Shown here: in pieces, positions 24,631 to 33,659 of the stretch | Layout: each line of letters begins with the position of its first letter | How positions within the stretch are numbered: position 1 is the stretch's first letter | Origin: Litorisediminicola beolgyonensis | GTDB lineage: Bacteria; Pseudomonadota; Alphaproteobacteria; Rhodobacterales; Rhodobacteraceae | Assembly: GCF_042679605.1 (NCBI RefSeq) | Contig: NZ_JBHTMU010000028.1 | Span: 1 to 57,381 of the forward strand | Reading direction: 5' to 3' | DNA length: 57,381 nt | The notes under the pieces: model-generated | The model's input: the letters and a program-made list of their open reading frames with translations, nothing else | The model's database searches: none | What the model was told of the DNA's origin: nothing | Position numbers and translations under genes: made by a program

Positions 24631-27204
24631 ATGAACCCACTTTCCGAATTCGGTGTCGCCCGGCCGAAAGCCGTCTTCTGGGCCACCGGACTGGCCTGTC
24701 TCTTCCTCTTTATCGCCGTGCTGGCTCCGACCCTGTCGCCCACGGTCGCGCGGCTGATGCACCCGCTGACCATCGACACCGATCCCGAGAACATGCTTCC
24801 CGAGACCGAGGAGGTGCGGGTCTTTCACAACGACATGAAGGCCCAGTTTGGGCTTTATGACTTCATCGTCGTGGGGATCGTGAACGAGACGCGGCCCGAG
24901 GGCGTGTTCACCCCGGGCAGTCTTGCCGACATACACGCGCTGTCGGAATTTGCCTTCGACCAGACCTGGACCGATGCCGAGGACAATCCGCGCGGGGTTG
25001 TGCGCGTCGACGTGATCGCGCCGTCGGCTGTCGACAATATCGAACAGGCCGGGCTTGGCGCCGTCAGCTTCGAATGGCTGATGGAGGAGCCGCCCGCCAC
25101 GCAGGCCGAGGCGAGCGCCGTTGCGGCCAAGGCGCAGCGCATCCCGCTATACGACGACACGCTCGTCTCCGGCGACGGGCGGTCCATGGCGCTCTATCTC
25201 CCGATCTATCAGAAGCGCGACAGCTACCGGATCGCGCAGGCGCTGCGCGGCAAGATCGCCACGTTCGAGAACGGCGACGACTACCACATCACCGGCCTGA
25301 CCATCGCCCAGGACCAGTTCGGGGTGGAGATGTTCATCCAGATGGCGATCTCGGCGCCCCTCGCGATGCTGCTGATCTTCGCGCTGATGTGGTATTTCTT
25401 CCGCAACGTGAAGCTGATCGTCGCGCCGATGATCGTGGCCATGGCCAGCGTGCTCATGACGATGGGCCTGTTGATCGTGACGGGCAACACCATCCACATC
25501 ATGGCCTCGATGATCCCGGTCTTCATCATGCCCATCGCGGTGCTCGACGCCGTGCATGTGCTGTCGGAATTCCACGACCGCTACTATCGCCTGCGCGACC
25601 GCTACGAGACCATTCGCCAGGTCATGGTCGAGCTCTGGCGGCCGATGCTCTTCACCTCGCTCACGACCTCGGTGGGCTTCGCCTCGCTCGCGCTGGCCGA
25701 CATCCCGCCGGTGCAGGTCTTCGGCATCTTCGTCGCCATCGGAGTGATGCTGGCCTGGCTTCTGACCATGACGCTGGTGCCTGCCTATATCATGTGCATG
25801 AGCGCCGAGAGCCTCGCGGGTCTCGGCCGGAGCGAGGGCAAGACCACGGCGCTGCCGAAGCTCGGAATGGCGGCCTATCGCGGCGCGAAGGCCATCGTTC
25901 TGGTGACGGTCGCGCTCTACGCGGTGGCCTATGTCGGGATCACGCAGATCCGCATCAATGACAACCCGGTCAAGTGGTTCCAGCCCGAGCACCCGATCCG
26001 CGTCGCCGACCGCACGTTGAACGCGGCCTTCGGCGGCACCTACATGGCCTATCTGGCGCTCGAGGCCGAGGGCGCCGCCGCCAAGGTCACGGCCGAGGAT
26101 CTCGCCGAACTGGATGACGATGTCCGCTCCGAGCTTCTGGCAGCGGGCGACCTTCAGGCGATGCGCATGCTGGCCGAAACGCGGCGGGACGAGGCCGCCG
26201 ACGATGCCGATTACACGGCCTGGGACAGTGCGCTGATCGCGCTCGACGTGGCCGAGCAGCGGGGCGAGGTGTTCAAGTACCCTGCCCTTCTGACCTGGAT
26301 GGCGGATCTGCAGGCCGATCTCGGCGAGAGCGCGCTGGTGGGCAAGTCGAACGGTCTCAACGAGATCATCAAGACGGTGCACCGCGAACTGCTGCTGGGC
26401 GAGGAAGAGGAATACCGCATCCCCGACAGCGCCGAAGCCGTCGCGCAGACGCTGATCACCTTCCAGTCCAGCCACCGGCCCAACGACCTGTGGCATTTCG
26501 TGACGCCGGACTACCGGTCCTCCGCGATCTGGCTGCAGCTCACCTCGGGCGACAACCGTGACATGCAGTCGGTGGTCGACCGGGTCGAGACCTGGGTCGA
26601 GGAAAACCCGCCGCCGACGGCGCTGTCGCATGACTGGTTCGGCCTGACCTACATCAACGTCGTCTGGCAGCAGAAGATGGTGAGCGGGATGCTCACGGCC
26701 TTCGCCTCGAGCTTCGTCGTGGTGCTGGTCATGCTGACCGTGCTCTACCGCTCGCTGCTCTGGGCGGTGCTGTCGATGATCCCGCTGACCATGTCGATCG
26801 GGGTGATGTATGGCCTCCTGGGCTTCGTGGGCAAGGATTACGACATGCCCATCGCGGTGCTGTCGTCGCTGTCGCTGGGACTGGCGGTGGATTACGCGAT
26901 CCACTTCATGGCCCGCTCGCGCAAGATCGTGGGGCGCACCGGGTCCTGGCGCACGGCGATCCCGGTGGTCTTCGGCGAGCCCGGACGCGCCATCTTCCGC
27001 AACGTGATCGTCGTGGGTGTTGGCTTCACGCCGCTGATCTTCGCGCCGCTCACGCCCTACCAGACGGTCGGCGTATTCATCTCGATGATCCTGCTGATCT
27101 CGGGCATCGCGTCGCTCGTGATCCTGCCCGCGCTCGTCACCCTTTGCCAGAAATGGCTGTTCAGAACCCGAACCTCGCCCGCCGCGACAGGAGAAACCGC
27201 ATGA
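24631..27204 (+). CDS. RND-superfamily transporter (MMPL/HpnN-like exporter)
   Basis: The 857-residue protein has two halves, each a TM helix, a large periplasmic domain and five more helices, the RND plan. The second half contains LSLGLAVDYAIHFMARSRK and the first half MPIAVLDAVHVLSEFHDRY, with the membrane Asp of the MMPL/HpnN branch. That branch moves lipids, hopanoids or hydrophobic molecules, unlike AcrB-type drug pumps, and no membrane-fusion protein is adjacent. The ATG at 24631 lacks a strong ribosome site. Its stop overlaps the start of a LolA-like protein by four bases, and an outer-membrane protein follows in the same manner. Confidence 0.85.
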   Translation: MNPLSEFGVARPKAVFWATGLACLFLFIAVLAPTLSPTVARLMHPLTIDTDPENMLPETEEVRVFHNDMKAQFGLYDFIVVGIVNETRPEGVFTPGSLADIHALSEFAFDQTWTDAEDNPRGVVRVDVIAPSAVDNIEQAGLGAVSFEWLMEEPPATQAEASAVAAKAQRIPLYDDTLVSGDGRSMALYLPIYQKRDSYRIAQALRGKIATFENGDDYHITGLTIAQDQFGVEMFIQMAISAPLAMLLIFALMWYFFRNVKLIVAPMIVAMASVLMTMGLLIVTGNTIHIMASMIPVFIMPIAVLDAVHVLSEFHDRYYRLRDRYETIRQVMVELWRPMLFTSLTTSVGFASLALADIPPVQVFGIFVAIGVMLAWLLTMTLVPAYIMCMSAESLAGLGRSEGKTTALPKLGMAAYRGAKAIVLVTVALYAVAYVGITQIRINDNPVKWFQPEHPIRVADRTLNAAFGGTYMAYLALEAEGAAAKVTAEDLAELDDDVRSELLAAGDLQAMRMLAETRRDEAADDADYTAWDSALIALDVAEQRGEVFKYPALLTWMADLQADLGESALVGKSNGLNEIIKTVHRELLLGEEEEYRIPDSAEAVAQTLITFQSSHRPNDLWHFVTPDYRSSAIWLQLTSGDNRDMQSVVDRVETWVEENPPPTALSHDWFGLTYINVVWQQKMVSGMLTAFASSFVVVLVMLTVLYRSLLWAVLSMIPLTMSIGVMYGLLGFVGKDYDMPIAVLSSLSLGLAVDYAIHFMARSRKIVGRTGSWRTAIPVVFGEPGRAIFRNVIVVGVGFTPLIFAPLTPYQTVGVFISMILLISGIASLVILPALVTLCQKWLFRTRTSPAATGETA

Positions 27205-27974
27205 GACCTTTCATCATCCTCCTCTTCTCCCTCCTGCCGATGACCGCCTTGGCGCAATCGGCGCAGGAGATCGCCAACCGGGCATCGGCGGCCTTCTACT
27301 ACGCGGGCAATGACGGGCGCGCCAATGTCTCGATGAAGATCACCGGCAAGGGCGGCAACCGCGCGCGGGACATGGTGATCCTGCGCCGGACCACCGGTGG
27401 CGTGAACGGCAAGCAGCAGTTTTACGTCCATTTCTCGCGCCCCGCGGACGTGAACGACACGAGTTTTCTCGTCTGGAAGAACCCGCGCGCCAGCGATGAC
27501 CGCTGGCTCTACCTGCCCGCGCTCGACGTCGTCCGCCGCATCGCGTCCTCCGACGAGCGCACCAGCTTCGTCGGCTCGCATTTCTTCTACGAGGATGTCT
27601 CGGGCCGCTCGCCCACCGAGGACAACCATACCCTGATCGAGACCACCGGCGATTTCTTCGTGCTGGAGAGCACGCCGAAATCCCGCAGCGGCGTGGAGTT
27701 CGCGAAATACCGCATGTGGATTCATCGCGGCACCTACCTGCCGACCAAGGCCGAGTACTACAATCGCTCCGGCGCTCTCTATCGCACCTTCGAGGCGCTG
27801 AAAGTGCAGACGATCCAGGGGGTGCCGACCATCACCCAGGCCCGCATGACCGACAAGGCGATGGGCGGGTCGACGACGATCTCCTACAGCCGGGTGAAGT
27901 ACAATGTCGGCCTTCCGGGCGACGTGTTCTCGGAACGCAGCCTGCGCGCCGCGCCGGAGCGGTTCCTGCAATGA
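27201..27974 (+). CDS. Periplasmic LolA-like (outer membrane lipoprotein-sorting) protein
   Basis: The product has 257 residues; the signal peptide MRPFIILLFSLLPMTALAQ is cleaved near residue 19. The rest is an open beta-barrel of the LolA/LppX type (DUF4292-like or PF17131-like outer-membrane lipoprotein-sorting family), with SFLVWKNPRASDDRWLYLPA and VVRRIASSDERTSFVGSHFFYEDV as the characteristic middle. These proteins carry an acylated substrate across the periplasm. The start at 27201 overlaps the RND stop (ATGA), and its own stop overlaps the next start, which argues for one translationally coupled unit: inner-membrane pump, periplasmic carrier and outer-membrane protein. Confidence 0.82.
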   Translation: MRPFIILLFSLLPMTALAQSAQEIANRASAAFYYAGNDGRANVSMKITGKGGNRARDMVILRRTTGGVNGKQQFYVHFSRPADVNDTSFLVWKNPRASDDRWLYLPALDVVRRIASSDERTSFVGSHFFYEDVSGRSPTEDNHTLIETTGDFFVLESTPKSRSGVEFAKYRMWIHRGTYLPTKAEYYNRSGALYRTFEALKVQTIQGVPTITQARMTDKAMGGSTTISYSRVKYNVGLPGDVFSERSLRAAPERFLQ

Positions 27975-29311
27975 GGATTGCCGCGCTTTGCCTGGCCCTC
28001 GCCGGTCTGCCTGCGGCGGCTCACGCCCAGTCGGTGGCTCTGCCCGAGGGGCTCGAAGGGCTCGGCACCGGCGCGGGTCCGATCCTCGACGCCACGAGCG
28101 CGGCTCCGACCGAGACCGTCCTCGCGGAGGAGACGACCGGCCCGAGCCTGAGCGGGTTCCTGGAGCTGCGCCACGCGAGCCGGATCGAGGACGACCCGCT
28201 TCTCGGAGGCCCGACGCTCTCGGAGCTGAGATTTCACCTCGATTTCCAGACCGGGCGCGACGTGGTCTGGACCCTCGCGCTCGACGGGATCGTCGACGAG
28301 GTGGCGGATGAGCCCGTCGACCTGAAGACAGGCACCGGCCCGATCGACCTCAGGGAGGCCCATGTCTTCTTCCGTCCGCTCGACAATATCGACCTGCGCG
28401 CCGGACGGCAGATCCTGACCTGGGGCACCGGCGATCTGGTCTTCGTGAACGACCTCTTCCCCAAGGACTACCGGAGCTTCTTCGCCGGTCGTGCCGATGA
28501 CTACCTTAAGGCGCCCGTGGATGCGGTGCGCGTCTCGGGCTATTTCGACGCCGTGAACGTCGATCTCGCGCTGATGGACGCCGGACAGACCGACCGGATC
28601 GTCACTGGAGAGCGCCTGAGCTTCACCGATCCGGCGACCGGCGTCCCCACCGCGACCGCGCCCCGCCTGAAGCGCCCCGATGGCGTCGATGCGGCGCTCC
28701 GGCTCTACCGCACCTTCGGCTCTTGGGAAGCGGCGCTCTACGGGTTCCGCGGCCACTGGAAAAGCCCTGCCGGTCAGGATGACAGCGGACGCGCTCTCTT
28801 CCCCCGTCTCAACGTGCTCGGCGCGTCCGTGCGCGGCCCGGTGCTCGGCGGCATCGGATATCTGGAGGTTGGCCATTTCGACAGCGTCGAGGACCGCGAC
28901 GGCTCCGATCCGAGCATCGCCAACAGCGAATGGCGCGCGCTTCTGGGACATGAACGCGAGATCGCGCAGAACACCACGCTGGGGCTGCAATACAGCGCGA
29001 CCGTGATGTCCGACCGCTCGGAATATCGCGCGGCGCTTCCCGACGGCGCCGAGGCCACACCTGAACTGCGCGATGTCGCCACCCTTCGTCTCACGCGGCT
29101 GTTCCTGAACCAGACGCTTAGGACCTCGGCCTTCCTGTTCCACTCGCCCTCGCAGGAGGATGGCTTCCTGCGCGTCACAACCGATTACGACGTGACCGAT
29201 TCCCTCTCCTTGGGTCTCAACCTGTCGAAATTCTACGGCGCGCGGGACACGCCCTTCGGTCAATTCCGCGATGCCTCGGCTGTGGGCATTTCAGCACGCT
29301 GGAGCTTCTGA
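27971..29311 (+). CDS. Outer-membrane beta-barrel protein of the RND operon
   Basis: The product has 446 residues: a signal peptide ending AAAHAQ, then repeated amphipathic strands, LRAGRQILTWGTGDLVFVNDLFPKDY being the most distinctive, and a C-terminal aromatic (SARWSF), as expected for an outer-membrane barrel. It resembles the DUF1302-like barrels that sit next to RND and LolA-like genes, though I place it there by context more than by motif. It could export or receive the cargo of its two partners. The ATG overlaps the preceding stop by four bases. Confidence 0.72.
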   Translation: MRIAALCLALAGLPAAAHAQSVALPEGLEGLGTGAGPILDATSAAPTETVLAEETTGPSLSGFLELRHASRIEDDPLLGGPTLSELRFHLDFQTGRDVVWTLALDGIVDEVADEPVDLKTGTGPIDLREAHVFFRPLDNIDLRAGRQILTWGTGDLVFVNDLFPKDYRSFFAGRADDYLKAPVDAVRVSGYFDAVNVDLALMDAGQTDRIVTGERLSFTDPATGVPTATAPRLKRPDGVDAALRLYRTFGSWEAALYGFRGHWKSPAGQDDSGRALFPRLNVLGASVRGPVLGGIGYLEVGHFDSVEDRDGSDPSIANSEWRALLGHEREIAQNTTLGLQYSATVMSDRSEYRAALPDGAEATPELRDVATLRLTRLFLNQTLRTSAFLFHSPSQEDGFLRVTTDYDVTDSLSLGLNLSKFYGARDTPFGQFRDASAVGISARWSF

Positions 29312-29441
29312 GTGCTCTCTCCCTCCCCCTCCAGCAGAATTGGCTACTGCTTCTTAACCGTCCTTGAGGTATACTCGATGACATAAACCTCTGAATTACC
29401 AGACAAATATTCAAATACAAGCATATGACAGGCGCCCCAGG

Positions 29442-30983
29442 ATGCACATCAACTCCGTCACAGCCGATCCATTTCATCATTTCCGCGAAGGACTTGTCGC
29501 CGGTGGCCACGAAGGGCTGCGCGCGGGCCTGATCGGGAAGACCGCCAAGGTGGACGGGCCCTTCGGTCCGATGCCAATGCTCTACGCCGATTACGTGGCC
29601 TCGGGCCGCGCCCTGCGCCAGGTCGAGTGCTTCATGATGGAAGAGGTGCTGCCGACCTATGCCAACACCCATACCGAGGCCTCGTATTCCGGTGCGCGCA
29701 CGACTGAGCTGCGCGAAGCCGCCCGCGCCCTGATCGCGCGCCATTGCGGAGCAACCGAGGATCATGCCGTGGTCTTCGCCGGGTCGGGCGCCACGGCGGG
29801 CCTGAACCGTCTGGTGTCGCTGTTCAACGTGCCGGAAGCGGTCGCGCAGGGGCGGCCCGTTCTGGTCTTCCACGGCCCCTATGAACACCATTCGAACATC
29901 CTGCCCTGGCGTGAAAGCGGGGCGACCGTCGTCGAAGTGCCCGAGGCGCCGACCGGCGGCCCGGATCTCGACGCCCTGCGCAAGGGGCTCGAAGACGCAC
30001 CGGCGGGCGGCCTTCTGATCGGCACGTTCTCCGCCGCGTCCAATGTCACCGGCGCGCTGAGCGACGTGGCCTCGGTGACGCGCGTCCTGCAGGAATACGG
30101 CGCGCGCTCCGTCTGGGACTACGCGGGCGGCGGGCCGTACCTGCCGGTCTCGGTCCACCCGGCGCGCGGCGTGACCATCGACGCGATCTGCCTCTCGCCG
30201 CACAAGTTCGTCGGCGGGCCGGGCGCCTCCGGCGTGCTGATCGTGCGCCGCGCCGCCTGCACGCGCACCGTGCCAAGCTGGCCGGGCGGCGGGACGGTGG
30301 TCTATGTCTCGCAGCGCACGGCGCAATATTCCGCGCGCATCGAAGACCGCGAAGAAGCGGGAACGCCGAACATCCTCGGCGACATCCGCGCGGGCCTCGC
30401 GGTCCTCGTCAAGGACGTGATCGGGCAGGAGTTCCTGAACACGCGGCAGGCCGAGCTGGCCCGTCTCGGACTGGAGAGACTGGGCACGGAACCGTCGCTG
30501 TCGGTCCTGGGCGACCCGTCGATCCCGCGGCTGCCGATCTTTTCCTTCACCGCCCGGGACGACGAAGGCACGCCGGTTCACTACCAATACGCCACCCGCC
30601 TTTTGAGTGACCTCTACGGTCTCCAGACCCGCGGCGGCTGCGCCTGCGCAGGCCCCTATGCGCACCGGCTCCTGGATTTCGGACCGGATGCCGAGGCCCG
30701 CATTTACGGCTCCATCGCGCTCGGTCACGAGCTGGAGCGCCCTGGCTTCGTGCGCTTCAACCTCTCCGCGCTTTTCACCGATGCCGAGGTCGAGCGCGTG
30801 CTGTCCGCGGTCACGGACCTGCCGCGCGTGTCGCGCCTGCACCGCACGAGATACCGGGCCGATCCGAAGACCGGCATGTTCCAACCGGTCTCCGCGCGCT
30901 TCAACCTCACCGAGGAGCAAAGCGGCAAACGCTCGAAACAGCGGATAACCTCCTACCTGTCGAGGGCCGCGAGTTTCTTCTGA
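29442..30983 (+). CDS. Class V aminotransferase-fold PLP enzyme, cysteine-desulfurase-like
   Basis: The product has 513 residues, about 100 longer than SufS/Csd. YADYVASGRALRQVE opens the fold, SYSGARTTEL and FAGSGATAGLNRLV form the cofactor-binding part, and LSPHKFVGGPGASGVL contains the Schiff-base Lys. Near the C-terminus RGGCACAGPYAH sits where cysteine desulfurases hold their catalytic Cys loop, so sulfur or selenium chemistry is possible, yet no sulfur-acceptor gene is adjacent. The extra C-terminal 80 residues (VLSAVTDLPRVSRLHRTRYR...) are not recognised. The start at the ATG at 29442 has no striking ribosome site. A terminator follows at 31004. Confidence 0.75.
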   Translation: MHINSVTADPFHHFREGLVAGGHEGLRAGLIGKTAKVDGPFGPMPMLYADYVASGRALRQVECFMMEEVLPTYANTHTEASYSGARTTELREAARALIARHCGATEDHAVVFAGSGATAGLNRLVSLFNVPEAVAQGRPVLVFHGPYEHHSNILPWRESGATVVEVPEAPTGGPDLDALRKGLEDAPAGGLLIGTFSAASNVTGALSDVASVTRVLQEYGARSVWDYAGGGPYLPVSVHPARGVTIDAICLSPHKFVGGPGASGVLIVRRAACTRTVPSWPGGGTVVYVSQRTAQYSARIEDREEAGTPNILGDIRAGLAVLVKDVIGQEFLNTRQAELARLGLERLGTEPSLSVLGDPSIPRLPIFSFTARDDEGTPVHYQYATRLLSDLYGLQTRGGCACAGPYAHRLLDFGPDAEARIYGSIALGHELERPGFVRFNLSALFTDAEVERVLSAVTDLPRVSRLHRTRYRADPKTGMFQPVSARFNLTEEQSGKRSKQRITSYLSRAASFF

Positions 30984-31003
30984 AAAGAGCTGGAGTTCTG
31001 AAA

Positions 31004-31057
31004 GCGGACGCCTTCATCAGCCGGGACTGATCCCGCCTGATGAGGGCGCCCGTTTTC
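31004..31057 (+). terminator. Terminator of the class V aminotransferase gene
   Basis: A branched hairpin: GGACGCCTTCATCAG pairs with CTGATGAGGGCGCCC over about 14 positions with wobbles, enclosing a small GGGA/TCCC stem, and is followed by GTTTTC. The location just after the stop and the short T-run fit a terminator. Confidence 0.6.
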
Positions 31058-31172
31058 ACATGACGACCCTCGGAAACCGGCTCACGGCCTTTAGTGATCG
31101 CCGTGTGAAAGACACTCTCGGGCGGCCGAAGTGCGATCCTCGCAGGGCTGTCACTGATGTCTTTAGAGGAAG

Positions 31173-31247
31173 TGGCTGGGGTGGTAGGATTCGAACCTAC
31201 GGTACACGGTACCAAAAACCGCTGCCTTACCGCTTGGCTACACCCCA
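31173..31247 (-). tRNA. tRNA-Gln (anticodon TTG)
   Basis: The minus strand folds as a complete 75-base tRNA with its CCA encoded: the acceptor TGGGGTG pairs with CACCCCA, the T-arm is GTAGGTTCGAATCCTAC, and the anticodon loop TTTTGGT reads TTG (Gln, codon CAA). No intron and a standard T-loop. Several small frames overlap it and should be ignored. Confidence 0.95.
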
Positions 31248-31305
31248 ACTGCGGGGCTACTTACTTCGGTGGCTTGGCGGGATCAAGACCGTCCGCGTGC
31301 AAAAT

Positions 31306-32298
31306 TCAAGGTTCTTTCAGGACGGCCGGCTCCGCCAAGCTGCCGTGCCCCTTGGCGAATGCCGCGCGTCCTCGGCCCGCGTGCTTCGCGTCGTAGAGTG
31401 CCCGGTCCGCGGCTTCGAGCGGGGCGATCCCGGTGGTGGCGCAATGCTCGGAGCAGGCTATGCCGATGCTCGCCGAAACACGGCAGGCCTGGCGATCATG
31501 AAAGACCGGCTCTTCGATCGCGGCGATCAGGCGCGCAGCGATCCGTTCCAGCCGTGCCGCATCGGCGAGGCCGGGAAAGATCAGCACGAACTCGTCGCCG
31601 CCGACCCGCGCGGCTGTATCGCCGCTGCGCACGATAGCGTCGATGCGTTCAGCGACGGCCTGCAGCACCGCGTCCCCTGCCCCGTGCCCAAGGCTGTCAT
31701 TGACCGCCTTGAAGAGATCGAGATCGATCTGCATCAACGCGAAAGGCCGCCCCTCATGCGTCAGGCGGTCGAGCGCCTGGTCGAGCGCGCGGCGATTGCC
31801 GAGGCCGGTCAGCGTGTCGGTGAAGGCCTGCGTCTCCGCCAGGATACGCGCGCTTTGAAGCCGCCGGTTCAAACGGCGCGAGGCGCTCATCGCCGCCGAT
31901 TTCGCTTCCTGCAGGAACAGGAACTCGACGGACAGATCGGTCGGCGCGAAATCCCGACCGGACAAGCCGTAGCGCGCCACCGCCTCGCCCACGCCGATCC
32001 CGAAACTGCAGTCGATAATGGCGCCGCCGCAGGGCTTCCGCACCAGAACGCCGGAGAGCCGCACCTCGTCGGCCCGCAGTCTCAGCCGCAGCTTGCGGCC
32101 CGACTGCTGGACCAGATCGGAAAACGCGTCGAGCCCGCGCGGGCGGTCGACATGGATGAGTTCAAGGACGGGCCGGTGGTGCCATGAGAGGCCATCAAGC
32201 ACGCGGGCCATCGTCGGTCCCACGTGACAGATGCCTCCGTCAGGTGAGAGGTCGAGATGCATCGGGCAGAGCGTGTCCAGCGGACAGGGCGTGCTCAT
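31306..32298 (-). CDS. Diguanylate cyclase with HNOBA-type N-terminus
   Basis: The product has 330 residues. The N-terminal 130 (HLDLSPDGGICHVGPTMARV..., RLRADEVRLSGVLVRKP) resemble the heme-NO-binding-associated (HNOBA, PAS-like) domain. A short coiled linker (AAMSASRRLNRRLQ) leads to a GGDEF domain: TDTLTGLGNRRAL, the active-site ARVGGDEF, and an RxxD inhibition site (RSGD) before it, so it should make c-di-GMP and be product-inhibited. Its ATG overlaps the stop of the H-NOX-like gene by four bases, so sensor and cyclase are co-made. Loss of a canonical heme ligand in the partner leaves the signal unclear. Confidence 0.87.
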   Translation of the reverse strand: MSTPCPLDTLCPMHLDLSPDGGICHVGPTMARVLDGLSWHHRPVLELIHVDRPRGLDAFSDLVQQSGRKLRLRLRADEVRLSGVLVRKPCGGAIIDCSFGIGVGEAVARYGLSGRDFAPTDLSVEFLFLQEAKSAAMSASRRLNRRLQSARILAETQAFTDTLTGLGNRRALDQALDRLTHEGRPFALMQIDLDLFKAVNDSLGHGAGDAVLQAVAERIDAIVRSGDTAARVGGDEFVLIFPGLADAARLERIAARLIAAIEEPVFHDRQACRVSASIGIACSEHCATTGIAPLEAADRALYDAKHAGRGRAAFAKGHGSLAEPAVLKEP

Positions 32299-32897
32299 TC
32301 CAGCGTCTCCTCGACGCGGGCCGGGGCGAGATCGAAGCTCTTGGCGAGCCCATGCGCCTCGTCGACCAGAAGGACGTCGAGCGTCGCCACGCCATCGAGC
32401 CGCGAGCCGGGCTGCAGCAGCGCAAGCGCGCCGTAATCATCCGCCATCGCGCGCAGAACGCCGAGAAGGACGGCGGCGAACAGCGGCTCCGAGCCGCGGC
32501 AGAGAACCGTGCAGGATTGTGCGTCGTGCTCGATCACCTCGAGCTCCGGCAGCCGCAGGTCCGGGAGCGCCAGTCGCAGCCGGTCCGGAAGGTCATCGAG
32601 CGACAGGAGAAACTCACGGAAGTCGTCGCCGCCATAGCGCAGCAGCCGCCGCGCCGTGCGCGAGTTCGGATGCGACACGAGATAGGTGCCGAGATCTTCG
32701 AGGCAGTTTTCCGGCGTGCGTTCGAGGACCGCGGCCATCGCGGCGACGAGGCCCGACGTGGTCTCACGGTCATAGGACAGCATCGGCTCGAAATCCGCGG
32801 TTTCGGCATTGGCCGCCCGTGTCACCTCTGTCCAACGCTCCGCGCCGTAGCTGTCCGTCACGAAATTCTGGATGGTGCGATTGATCAATCCATGCAT
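32295..32897 (-). CDS. H-NOX (heme-NO-binding) fold protein without the canonical His ligand
   Basis: The product has 200 residues. MHGLINRTIQNFV at the start and the following helical pattern are H-NOX; ADDYGALALL near residue 150 is also shared with this group. At the proximal ligand position, in FLLSLDDLPDRLRL, residue 104 is Pro where H-NOX proteins such as that of Thermoanaerobacter have His (MDEVHLQL), and I find no YxSxR propionate motif; only Arg134 fits. So heme binding in the usual way is doubtful. AGGAG lies before the ATG at 32897. The gene overlaps the HNOBA-GGDEF cyclase gene. This proline version may be general in roseobacters. Confidence 0.78.
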   Translation of the reverse strand: MHGLINRTIQNFVTDSYGAERWTEVTRAANAETADFEPMLSYDRETTSGLVAAMAAVLERTPENCLEDLGTYLVSHPNSRTARRLLRYGGDDFREFLLSLDDLPDRLRLALPDLRLPELEVIEHDAQSCTVLCRGSEPLFAAVLLGVLRAMADDYGALALLQPGSRLDGVATLDVLLVDEAHGLAKSFDLAPARVEETLE

Positions 32898-32963
32898 CGC
32901 GAAGCTCCTGGCAGGAACTCTGACAGCTTTGGATTAATAAAGTCTGAACAGCGCCGAAGAGAG

Positions 32964-33659
32964 TTAGCCGAGCCCAAGATAGCGCGGAAGCTCTCCGATC
33001 GAGCCCAGCACCTCTGCCGCGAGGGGCGCCAGCTCCGCCTCCTGTGCGGGGCCGGTCAGGACCCCCAGCCCGGTCATGCCTGCCGCCTGCGCCGCGAGTA
33101 GATCATGGCGGCTGTCGCCCACCATCAGGCACCGCTCGGGCGTCGCGTCGAGCAGCCGCGCGGCGGCGAGAAGTGGCCCCGGCTCCGGCTTGCTTCCGTG
33201 ACCGCTGTCGAACCCGAGAATCGCGCGAAACCGGTCCTGAACGCCCGCGCTCGAAAGATGTGCGCGCGCGACCGCTTCGGTGTCGTTCGTGACCACGCCG
33301 AGCGCGAGGCCCGAGTTGCGCAACCTGTCGAGAAGCGGGACGAGATCCGCCGCGGCCACCAGCGGCGCCTGGGCCGCGCGCTCGGACAGAAATCCCTCGA
33401 GCGCCTCGGCCCGTGTCCCCGGCAGGACCGCGGCAAGGCGCTCGGCCGCCTCGCGATTCGTCCCGGCGATGATCGGGCTGTCGGGATGAAACCGCGCCGC
33501 TTGGCGGTCGAACCGCGCCGCGTCGGCCAAGGCGGCGGCCCGGTCCTCGTGACCCTCGGCAAGCGTGTCGATCACATCCACGGCCCAGGCTCCCCAGGTC
33601 GCCTGGAAATCGAAGAGCGTGCCGTCCTTGTCGAAGAGGATCGCCTCTACGCCCGTCAT
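32964..33659 (-). CDS. HAD-superfamily phosphatase (phosphoglycolate-phosphatase-like)
   Basis: The product has 231 residues with all four HAD motifs: FDKDGTLFDF (motif I, nucleophilic Asp), VVTNDT (II), Lys in SKPEPG (III) and MVGDSRHDLLAA (IV). The helical cap between motifs I and II places it in subfamily I like Gph, which cleaves 2-phosphoglycolate, but many substrates are possible. In motif I the second D is at D+2 as required. The gene overlaps the stop of the DUF3572 gene by four bases, so the two share an mRNA; this pairing is also common in related genomes. Confidence 0.87.
   Translation of the reverse strand: MTGVEAILFDKDGTLFDFQATWGAWAVDVIDTLAEGHEDRAAALADAARFDRQAARFHPDSPIIAGTNREAAERLAAVLPGTRAEALEGFLSERAAQAPLVAAADLVPLLDRLRNSGLALGVVTNDTEAVARAHLSSAGVQDRFRAILGFDSGHGSKPEPGPLLAAARLLDATPERCLMVGDSRHDLLAAQAAGMTGLGVLTGPAQEAELAPLAAEVLGSIGELPRYLGLG

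Noticed and set aside
25147..26904. Minus-strand frame of about 585 codons inside the RND gene
   Set aside because: Opposite strand of a clear transporter; His/Arg-rich, no motif.
31060..32187. Plus-strand frame running through tRNA-Gln
   Set aside because: A protein gene cannot reasonably cover a complete tRNA; the rest is antisense of the GGDEF gene.
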